Part shown: positions 1 through 4,708 of the stretch, piece after piece
How positions within the stretch are numbered: position 1 is the first letter of the stretch
Layout of the letters: every line of letters starts with the position of its first letter
The notes under the pieces: model-generated
Database searches by the model: none
Told to the model about the DNA's origin: nothing
The model's input: only the letters and a program-made list of their open reading frames with translations
Made by a program: the position numbers and the translations under genes
Source: JAVXNW01 sp036645575
Lineage (GTDB): Bacteria; Bacillota; Clostridia; Christensenellales; Aristaeellaceae
Assembly: GCA_036645575.1 (NCBI GenBank)
Contig: JAVXNW010000131.1
Location: 1-5,717 of the forward strand
Direction: 5' to 3'
DNA length: 5,717 nt

Positions 1-96
1 CCTCCGGCGGCCGAGGGCGCTGCCCTCTGGACACCCGCAAGGGACCAGCCCCTTGACCCCATCAGCGCTCACGCGGGAGGCGGGGGATGGGCACGG
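1..96. repeat. Structured intergenic repeat, copy A (left edge, may continue outside)
   Basis: GC-rich non-coding repeat beginning CCTCCGGCGGCC. It contains one hairpin with stem GAGGGC (13-18), loop GCT and GCCCTC (22-27). A second hairpin has CAAGGG (38-43), a 6-nt loop and CCCTTG (50-55). A conserved tail (about 52-75) follows, ending in GGAGGC (76-81), which can pair with GCCTCC (96-101) at the head of the next copy. It aligns with copy B at a 96-bp period. No T-tract follows either hairpin, so it is not a textbook Rho-independent terminator. A REP-like or MITE-like element acting as a 3'-end structure is my inference. The window edge may cut an array with more copies to the left. Confidence 0.8.
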
Positions 97-178
97 CCTC
101 CGGCGGCCAGGGGCGCCGCCCCTTGGATCCCCGCAAGGGACTAGCCCCTTGACCCCATCAGCGCTCACGCGGGGAGGC
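97..178. repeat. Structured intergenic repeat, copy B, abutting the ssb stop codon
   Basis: Second tandem copy, aligned to copy A with an offset of 96. The first stem is AGGGGC (109-114) with GCCCCT (118-123) around loop GCC, extended by CC (107-108) and GG (125-126) with one bulged T. The second stem is CAAGGG (134-139) with CCCTTG (146-151). The tail through about 171 is nearly identical to copy A, and the terminal GGAGGC lies at 173-178. That is 1 nt from the stop codon of the minus-strand SSB gene (180-182), so the element forms the immediate 3' region of that transcript. A processing, stabilising or terminating role is possible; a mobile origin is also possible. Confidence 0.8.
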
Positions 179-179
179 G

Positions 180-860
180 CTAGTGCAGTTCCAGCTGCGT
201 AGGCGTCCAGATCGGCGTCGGCTTCTCCGCCTGCTCGTCAATCGCCCCCTGCTGCTCCGCCTCCAGCGTAAAACACGACACCTCGTACGCGTTTCGCACC
301 ATGTACTCGCCACTGTCCAGCAGCTTTTGATATTCGCGCGACTGCAAGCGCCCGGTGATGCGCAGCTTGTCACCCACCTTGAACCGCGCCGCGTACTGCG
401 CGTTGCGCCCCCACGCGATGCACGGAATGTAGTCCGACTTGCCAAACGCGCGATTGACCGCCAGCATCAGGTCGCAAATCTCACGCCCGAACGGCGTCGC
501 ACGGTAGATCGGCGGCTTGCACAGCGCGCCGTGCAGATCGACCCGGTTGAGCGTGTCGTTGTCCGCGCCCTCGCTCACATGCAGCGCAAACAACGTCACC
601 ATCAGCCGCCCCGCGCCCTCCACCACCTTGTTGTAGGAACGCACCTGCCCCTGCACCATGATGAGCCCGTCCCCGCCAATCGCCTTTTCAAGCTCCATCA
701 GCTTGCCCGGCATCGTGATCGGCAGCCTGTCCACCGCGCCGGAAAGCCGCTTCACCTGCAGCATCCCCGCGTAAAACGACTCGTTCATGACCTCATGGCT
801 CAATTGCAGCGGCCCGTCCAGACGCCCGGTCGCCAGCATTTTGTTATTCGGATTGTCCAT
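180..860 (-). CDS. Single-stranded DNA-binding protein, clostridial two-OB-fold type
   Basis: A 226-residue SSB-family protein, expected to coat single-stranded DNA in the cytoplasm during replication, repair or recombination. Residues about 5-95 and 105-200 form two consecutive OB-fold halves. The second is the more typical, with TPFGREICDLMLAVNR (122-137), SDYIPCIAWGRNA (142-154) and GDKLRITGRLQSREYQ (163-178). The first has the degenerate counterparts LSHEVMNESFY (20-30) and VDRLPITM (43-50). Ordinary bacterial SSB has one OB fold and an acidic DDDIPF-like tail. This one is longer and ends in PTPIWTPTQLELH, with no such tip. The ATG at 860 follows GAGGAG (868-873) with 7-nt spacing, a convincing ribosome site. 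It is the last gene of the minus-strand run, 150 nt after the nuclease, so it may have its own promoter. It is not next to rpsF or rpsR in this window, so it is probably a second SSB rather than the housekeeping copy. Confidence 0.9.
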   Translation of the reverse strand: MDNPNNKMLATGRLDGPLQLSHEVMNESFYAGMLQVKRLSGAVDRLPITMPGKLMELEKAIGGDGLIMVQGQVRSYNKVVEGAGRLMVTLFALHVSEGADNDTLNRVDLHGALCKPPIYRATPFGREICDLMLAVNRAFGKSDYIPCIAWGRNAQYAARFKVGDKLRITGRLQSREYQKLLDSGEYMVRNAYEVSCFTLEAEQQGAIDEQAEKPTPIWTPTQLELH

Positions 861-903
861 CGTATCACTCCTCGTACTTTGCTACGCCAAAGAAATTGTC
901 GGA

Positions 904-912
904 ATGATAACA
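904..912 (-). promoter_or_regulatory. Candidate extended -10 promoter for the SSB gene
   Basis: On the minus strand this reads TGTTATCAT, an extended -10 (TGn plus TATCAT). It would start transcription near 897 and leave a leader of roughly 37 nt before the ATG at 860. The hexamer 17 nt upstream (927-932, CACGTC) does not match a -35 box, so the call rests on the extended -10 and on the 150-nt gap. Confidence 0.35.
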
Positions 913-939
913 GTGTATGCAGCCGCGACGTGCATATAC
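913..939. promoter_or_regulatory. Dyad over the -35 region of the ssb promoter (candidate operator)
   Basis: GTGTATGCA (913-921) and TGCATATAC (931-939) form an inverted repeat with one mismatch and a 9-nt centre. It directly abuts the extended -10 at 904-912 and covers the position where a -35 box would lie. That is a common place for a repressor operator. I do not recognise the motif as LexA, CtsR or another named box. If transcription began further upstream it could instead be a leader hairpin. Confidence 0.4.
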
Positions 940-965
940 CTTGCCCACCAAATCTTCTCCTCGGA

Positions 966-989
966 GGTTCCCTAAAGCGGTTCCTTAAA
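966..989. repeat. Tandem 13-bp direct repeat between nuclease and SSB genes
   Basis: GGTTCCCTAAA (966-976) and GGTTCCTTAAA (979-989) are 11-bp direct repeats with one mismatch, starting 13 bp apart. They lie 22 bp downstream of the nuclease stop codon and about 105 bp upstream of the SSB start. The spacing is slightly over one helical turn, which would suit a protein binding two half-sites on one face. Chance is not excluded. Confidence 0.35.
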
Positions 990-1010
990 TACGCGTGCCG
1001 TTCCCGCCGC

Positions 1011-1520
1011 TCATCCGCCCGGCGTCGCCCACAGCCCCACCTGCGCGGCGCGCGCCGCCGCTTCTGCCCGCTCAAATTCCGCCTTTCTGCGCGTGTTCTC
1101 GCGAAAGAAGAGCGACCTTGCGCAGCCCTGCTCGATCAGGTACAAGTTCACCGACAGCCCGTCCAGCCAGATATAGCACAATTCGCGCCCGTACTTGTCG
1201 GTTCTGTCCGCGTCGTATTCGAGCAAGACCTCTTTCCCGACCGGCAGCAGCTTGCGCAGCGCCGCGCGCGCCGCGTCGCCATAGGGCTCGGCCGCCGATC
1301 CATCCTGCTTGTGCGCCACTTCCGGCGCATTGATGCCCAGCAGCCGCACGCGCAGCGCGCGCCCATCCGCAAGGTTCACTTCCACCGTGTCCCCGTCAAA
1401 GACGTAGGCGATCTCGGCGTGTGTGCCGCTCGGCCGGTCGCTGACGCCCGGCAGCACGCGCCCCCACAGGAAGATCGCCAGCGCAAAGCAGCACACCCAC
1501 CTGACCAGCAGCTTTTTCAC
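1011..1520 (-). CDS. Membrane-anchored or secreted thermonuclease (SNase family)
   Basis: A 169-residue staphylococcal-nuclease-fold protein (PF00565), expected to be a calcium-dependent phosphodiesterase cutting DNA and RNA outside the membrane. Residues 2-7 are basic (KKLLVR), and 8-20 form a hydrophobic segment that could be a signal peptide or anchor. I see no lipobox. Nuclease motifs follow in the usual order: FDGDTVEV (41-48), RVRLLGINAPE (57-67) and DKYGR (108-112). These supply the counterparts of Asp21, Arg35, Glu43 and Arg87. The Asp40/Thr41 positions are Asn64/Ala65, a variation seen in many homologues. I chose the GTG at 1520 because AAAGGAAGGGGG (1530-1541) precedes it by 9 nt and the hydrophobic segment then sits at the N-terminus. 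The ATG at 1556 has no ribosome site. The frame stays open to 1787, but that stretch overlaps the TPR gene and is low-complexity. The gene lies 71 nt after the TPR gene, in the same direction. Confidence 0.88.
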   Translation of the reverse strand: MKKLLVRWVCCFALAIFLWGRVLPGVSDRPSGTHAEIAYVFDGDTVEVNLADGRALRVRLLGINAPEVAHKQDGSAAEPYGDAARAALRKLLPVGKEVLLEYDADRTDKYGRELCYIWLDGLSVNLYLIEQGCARSLFFRENTRRKAEFERAEAAARAAQVGLWATPGG

Positions 1521-1591
1521 GTCCGCGCACCCCCTTCCTTTGTGTGGCTCGCTCATTTTGCCCAACAGCCTGATCCTGCCGGCAAGGTCGT

Positions 1592-2335
1592 CTATTGCGC
1601 GAGCGAATCGCGCAGTGCCGCCGCCGCCTCGCGCGTCGTCGTGCACAGCGCGGAATAGTGCCCCTCGAGCGCCGCCTCGATGTGCTCGCGCGCGGCCGCG
1701 TCGTCGCCATCCTCGTGCGCGAGCTTGGCCAAGTAGTACCGCGTATCCACCTGCGTGGGCTTTTGCTGGATCGCGCGCTTGAACCATGCCCGCGCCTTTG
1801 CGCGATCGCCCTGCGCAAGCGCGAGCTGGCCCAGGTTGTCAAGCGTCACCGGGTCGTCCTCGTCGTAGTCATACGCCTCGTCGTTGAAGGCGACAGCCTC
1901 CGCAAAATCGCCGGTCTCGCGCGCCTTCTCGATCAGCATGTAGCCAAGGGATCCGTAGATCATCGAGTTTTTGCCGTCCTGCGCCACCTGCTGCATGAGC
2001 GCAATCGCCTGATCCAGATTGCCCAGCTTCCATTGGCACACCGCATAGTTGAGCCGAAGCTGCTTTTTCTCGTCCGCGCTGCGCCCCGGGATCTGCTCGG
2101 TCGCCCGCATGATCTCGCGCGCCTTGTCAAACTGGCTCTGCTTGAGCAGCAGCACGCCATAAGCCATCATGTAGCGCACATCGTCGCACCCGTCTTCCCG
2201 CGCCTGCGCGTAGAGCGCAAGGGCGGTGTCAAAGTGCTGTTGCGCCTCCGAAAACTTGCGCGCGTCCTCCATGCGGTTGCCCGCAATGTGCTGGGCGTAG
2301 GCCTTGCGCCCGGTCATTTTTGTCTTAAAATTCAA
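1592..2335 (-). CDS. Tetratricopeptide repeat protein, cytoplasmic
   Basis: A 247-residue, almost wholly helical protein built of TPR-like pairs. Units are visible around 11-44 (ending FSEAQQHFDTALAL), 54-80, 93-120 (LNYAVCQWKLGNLDQAIALM), 126-156 and 163-228. The last includes DNLGQLALAQGDRAKARAWFKRAI, the best match to the G-Y-A-F-A-P pattern of TPRs. There is no signal peptide or membrane segment, so it is probably a cytoplasmic protein-protein adaptor; its partner cannot be read from sequence. The start is a TTG at 2335, chosen because AGGAGG (2345-2350) lies 9 nt upstream. The next in-frame ATG, at 2317, is 27 nt away from that site. An ATG at 2342 overlaps the upstream stop as ATGA, but its frame stops after five codons. 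Only 3 nt separate this gene from the exonuclease gene, so the two are very likely co-translated and functionally linked. Confidence 0.88.
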   Translation of the reverse strand: MNFKTKMTGRKAYAQHIAGNRMEDARKFSEAQQHFDTALALYAQAREDGCDDVRYMMAYGVLLLKQSQFDKAREIMRATEQIPGRSADEKKQLRLNYAVCQWKLGNLDQAIALMQQVAQDGKNSMIYGSLGYMLIEKARETGDFAEAVAFNDEAYDYDEDDPVTLDNLGQLALAQGDRAKARAWFKRAIQQKPTQVDTRYYLAKLAHEDGDDAAAREHIEAALEGHYSALCTTTREAAAALRDSLAQ

Positions 2336-2338
2336 ATT

Positions 2339-3505
2339 TCATGTCCTCCTGATTCGCTCGGCTCCACGCCGTGCAATTTTATTTTCCAAGCGCGCCTTGC
2401 GCTTTTCCAAGGCCGCCTGAAGCTGCGCATCGCCTGCCGTCGCAAGCGCGCACAGCGTCCACCCGAGCGCCGCGTCCAGATCGCGCGTGCGGTGCTCGCA
2501 TACCTTGGCCAACTCCACCATCGGCAGCGCGCCCATCTGGCCACGGCTGACCGCCGCCTCCCATGCGCGCGCGGCGCGCGCGTACTCGCCCATCCGCTTG
2601 TGGATCAGCCCCAGCGCGTAGAGCGCCTCGCCCGCGGCGCGCCGCCCGCGCAGGTCCGCCACCGTGCTCACCGCGCGCGGCAGGCTCGCCATGTGATAGC
2701 ACTTGACCGCCTCGCCGCGCTCGCCGCGCTTTTCGAGCAAGCGCCCCATGCTGATCAGGTCGAGCGGCTCCTTCTGCGCGGCGGGGTTCGCATAGTCGCC
2801 CAGCAATTGCCCAAGCAGGCGCGGCATGGCGCACACGTCCAGCCGGTTATGCTCGATCACAGGCTCGAGGCGCGTCCGGTCGCCGGTCTTGAGCGCCTCG
2901 AAAAAGCGCTTGGGCGCTTCGCTTCCGGGCAGGTCGTCCGTGCGCCCGCAGCGCAGCACCTTCTCCTCGAGCATCGACAGGCGCACCGAGCCCAGCCGTT
3001 TTTTCCACAGCCTGCGCGAGGGCGGCAATAGGTCAAGGCGCGCAAGCCCGGGCAGCCCGCCCGGAACGCACAAAAGCGTGAGCCTGCTCTCCAGTAGCGG
3101 CAGGTCAAAGGCGTTGCCGTTGAATGTGACGACCACGTCAAAGGCGCGCATTCTCTCCAGCATTCGCGCAATCAGCTCAGGCTCGTCCGCGTAATCGCCC
3201 AGCAGCAGTTGCTCGGTGGTAAACGCGCCGTCCGCATAGTAGCCCAGCCCCACGAGGAAGGCGAGCGTGCCCGCGCCGCCCGCAAGGCCGGTCGTCTCCG
3301 TATCCAGAAAGAGCAGCCTTTCAATGCCGGGCCACGGCGCGTCAAACCCGATCCGCGCAAGCGCCGCCCGGTCGGGCACGCCCGCAAAGGGCGCGTCCTG
3401 CGCGGTTGACGACCGGCGCACGGCAAGGCCCGGACGCGCGCCCGCGCGCTCAGGCGCGACGCCGGAACGCATGAGCGCAAGCTTGGCGCGCAGTGACGAG
3501 CTCAT
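2339..3505 (-). CDS. mrfB: YprB/MrfB-family DEDDh 3'-5' exonuclease with TPR-like C-terminus
   Basis: A 388-residue protein of the RNase H-like YprB family (PF13482). Bacillus subtilis MrfB is the characterised relative, an exonuclease that works with the helicase MrfA in repair of mitomycin C damage. The N-terminal 60 residues are variable. The exonuclease domain spans about 62-240: LFLDTETTG (65-73, Asp68 and Glu70), VVTFNGNAFDLPLLESR (125-141, Asp134), LDLLPPSRRLWKKRLGSVRL (157-176, a family signature) and EHNRLDV (218-224, His219 and Asp223). All expected acidic residues and the histidine are present, so it should be active. Residues about 248-355 hold helical TPR-like pairs, including EALYALGLIHKRMGEYARAARAWEAAV. 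The ATG at 3505 directly follows the threonine aldolase stop codon. GGAGG (3511-3515) lies 5 nt upstream inside that gene, implying translational coupling. No mrfA-like helicase is in the window. The symbol is by family, not proven orthology. Confidence 0.87.
   Translation of the reverse strand: MSSSLRAKLALMRSGVAPERAGARPGLAVRRSSTAQDAPFAGVPDRAALARIGFDAPWPGIERLLFLDTETTGLAGGAGTLAFLVGLGYYADGAFTTEQLLLGDYADEPELIARMLERMRAFDVVVTFNGNAFDLPLLESRLTLLCVPGGLPGLARLDLLPPSRRLWKKRLGSVRLSMLEEKVLRCGRTDDLPGSEAPKRFFEALKTGDRTRLEPVIEHNRLDVCAMPRLLGQLLGDYANPAAQKEPLDLISMGRLLEKRGERGEAVKCYHMASLPRAVSTVADLRGRRAAGEALYALGLIHKRMGEYARAARAWEAAVSRGQMGALPMVELAKVCEHRTRDLDAALGWTLCALATAGDAQLQAALEKRKARLENKIARRGAERIRRT
2345..2350 (-). 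promoter_or_regulatory. Shine-Dalgarno that selects the TTG start of the TPR gene
   Basis: A perfect AGGAGG on the minus strand, inside the last codons of the exonuclease gene. It is 9 nt from the TTG at 2335 (normal spacing) but only 2 nt from the out-of-frame ATG at 2342 (too close). This spacing is the basis for the TTG call. Confidence 0.75.
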
Positions 3506-4543
3506 TTAATCCTCCAGCGTCAGAAATTCCGCCATTTTTTGAAGCACATAATCCACATCCGCGCGCTTGACATCATTGGTGGTCACGTAGCGGAACAGGC
3601 CGTCCTCGAGCGCGTTGATCTTGACGCCCGCCGCGAGCATTCGCCCAGGCAGCGCGTCGATCCAGCGCGCGCTCTTTTCCACCGCGAAGAACACCATATT
3701 GATCTCGACTTTGTCAAGGTTCAGCTTGACGCCCGGCATTTTTTGGAGCTGCCCGGCCATGTACCGCGCGTTTTCGTGGTCTTCGCCCACGCGCCCAGTC
3801 ATGTCGCGCAGCGCGACAATGCCCGCAGCGGCGAGGAACCCGGCCTGACGCATGCCGCCGCCCATCATCTTGCGGTTCTTGCGCGCGCGGTCGATAAACG
3901 CGCGCGTGCCCGCGACGATCGAGCCGACCGGCGCGCACAGCCCCTTGGATAGGCACGCCATGACGCTGTCGGCGCAGGCCGCGATCTCGGAAGCGGAGAC
4001 GCCCAGCGCGGTCGCGGCATTGAAGATGCGCGCGCCGTCCAGGTGCACCTTAACGCCCTGTTCCTGCGCGAGCGCGTAGACCGCGCGCAGGCGCGCAAGC
4101 GGCACGACGCGCCCGGCGGAGAGCGGGTTCTCTAGGCAGATCAGCTGGGTCTCGGGGTAATGAATATTGCCCTTCTCGCGAATGGCGCGCCGGATCATGT
4201 CCACCTCGGGCAGCTCGTCCGGGTAGTGGAGCGGGCGCATGAACGCGCCGGACAGCGCCGCCGCCGCGCCCACCTCGTGCGCCATGATGTGCGCCTCGTC
4301 GCTCAGGATCACTTCGCCCCCGCGCGACACGTGCGTCATGATGGAGACCTGATTGCCCATTGTGCCGCTGGGCACGAACATCGCGGCTTCCTTGCCGAGC
4401 ATCTGTGCGGCCAGCGCCTCGAGTTCATTCATCGTGGGGTCGTCGCCGTATACGTCGTCGCCGACCACCGCGCAGGCCATGGCGCGGCGCATTTCGTCGG
4501 TCGGCTGCGTCACCGTATCGCTTCTCAAATCGATCATCTTCAT
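3506..4543 (-). CDS. ltaE: Low-specificity L-threonine aldolase (PLP-dependent)
   Basis: A 345-residue fold-type I PLP enzyme of the threonine aldolase/beta-eliminating lyase family (PF01212). It cleaves L-threonine or L-allo-threonine to glycine and acetaldehyde in the cytosol, usually as a tetramer. The N-terminus IDLRSDTVTQPTDEMRRAM is diagnostic. GDDVYGDDPT (28-37) and FVPSGTMGNQ (56-65) form the start of the cofactor pocket. His85 in SDEAHIMAHE is the expected ring-stacking residue. HLDGARIFNA (167-176) supplies Asp169 and Arg172. SKGLCAPVGS (199-208) carries the Schiff-base Lys200. The length is normal. The usual ENTHN stretch is replaced by ENPLSAGRVVP. The ATG at 4543 has a modest ribosome site (AAAGGGG, about 13 nt away); an ATG two codons later is equally possible. 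It is the first gene of the run and lies behind the promoter at 4589-4617. Its stop abuts the exonuclease start. Confidence 0.93.
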   Translation of the reverse strand: MKMIDLRSDTVTQPTDEMRRAMACAVVGDDVYGDDPTMNELEALAAQMLGKEAAMFVPSGTMGNQVSIMTHVSRGGEVILSDEAHIMAHEVGAAAALSGAFMRPLHYPDELPEVDMIRRAIREKGNIHYPETQLICLENPLSAGRVVPLARLRAVYALAQEQGVKVHLDGARIFNAATALGVSASEIAACADSVMACLSKGLCAPVGSIVAGTRAFIDRARKNRKMMGGGMRQAGFLAAAGIVALRDMTGRVGEDHENARYMAGQLQKMPGVKLNLDKVEINMVFFAVEKSARWIDALPGRMLAAGVKINALEDGLFRYVTTNDVKRADVDYVLQKMAEFLTLED

Positions 4544-4588
4544 TGGATCAAGTACACCCCTTTGTCTGGTTTTTTCTCGCCTATCTGG

Positions 4589-4617
4589 ATTATACTCAAT
4601 TGCGCGCGCGAGCGCAA
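4589..4617 (-). promoter_or_regulatory. Sigma-A-type promoter for the minus-strand operon
   Basis: On the minus strand, TTGCGC (4612-4617), a 17-nt spacer and a perfect TATAAT (4589-4594). The predicted start is near 4582, giving a leader of about 40 nt before the aldolase ATG. The -35 box matches consensus only in TTG. It is the only strong promoter seen for the five-gene run. Confidence 0.75.
4600..4617. promoter_or_regulatory. Perfect dyad TTGCGC-N6-GCGCAA over the operon -35 box
   Basis: TTGCGC (4600-4605), GCGCGA, then GCGCAA (4612-4617). One arm is the minus-strand -35 hexamer. A third copy of TTGCGC (4644-4649) is the -35 box of the divergent promoter. It could be an operator controlling both directions. 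GCGC-rich words are frequent in this DNA, so coincidence is a serious alternative. Confidence 0.35.
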
Positions 4618-4643
4618 CATTTCCCGCGTAATAATAGTAGAAT

Positions 4644-4673
4644 TTGCGCGCACCGCCGCCTTTGTGCTATAAT
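4644..4673 (+). promoter_or_regulatory. Sigma-A-type promoter with extended -10 for the zinc-ribbon gene
   Basis: TTGCGC (4644-4649), an 18-nt spacer and TGCTATAAT (4665-4673), a perfect -10 with a TGn extension. The predicted start is near 4680, leaving a leader of about 28 nt to the GTG at 4709. The AT-rich stretch at 4629-4643, unusual in this GC-rich DNA, could act as an UP element. Confidence 0.78.
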
Positions 4674-4691
4674 GAGTTGAAAATTTGCCAG

Positions 4692-4701
4692 AAAAAGGGG
4701 G
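4692..4701 (+). promoter_or_regulatory. Shine-Dalgarno that selects the GTG start of the zinc-ribbon gene
   Basis: The purine run AAAAAGGGGG ends 7 nt before the GTG at 4709. The longer reading from TTG at 4685 would place this site inside the gene and leave almost no leader after the predicted transcript start near 4680. I therefore prefer 4709. Confidence 0.65.
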
Positions 4702-4708
4702 TGTGCGC

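Noticed and set aside
787..975. 62-residue hydrophobic plus-strand frame overlapping the ssb start and upstream region
   Set aside because: It looks membrane-like, but it has no ribosome site, begins inside the antisense of ssb, and its second half is the ssb regulatory region.
861..1010. Riboswitch, T-box or LexA box upstream of ssb
   Set aside because: No conserved T-box sequence, no recognisable riboswitch core and no CGAAC-N4-GTTCG-type LexA site; only the dyad and direct repeats are visible.
1558..1585. Terminator between the TPR and nuclease genes (TTGCC paired with GGCAA)
   Set aside because: Five-base stem, long loop and no T-run; too weak to call.
183..1658. 491-codon open frame on the plus strand, antisense to ssb and the nuclease
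   Set aside because: It lies opposite two clearly recognisable genes and is Arg/His/Pro/Ala-rich low-complexity translation. It has no domain or ribosome site, and crosses the intergenic gap. This is typical of spurious antisense frames in GC-rich DNA.
1521..1787. N-terminal extension of the nuclease (open frame to 1787)
   Set aside because: It overlaps the TPR gene, is Arg/Gly-rich without structure, would bury the signal or anchor segment, and has no ribosome site at its start.
1595..3031. 478-codon open frame on the plus strand, antisense to the TPR and exonuclease genes
   Set aside because: Same pattern: opposite well-supported genes, Arg/Ala/Leu-rich, no recognisable motif and no start signal.
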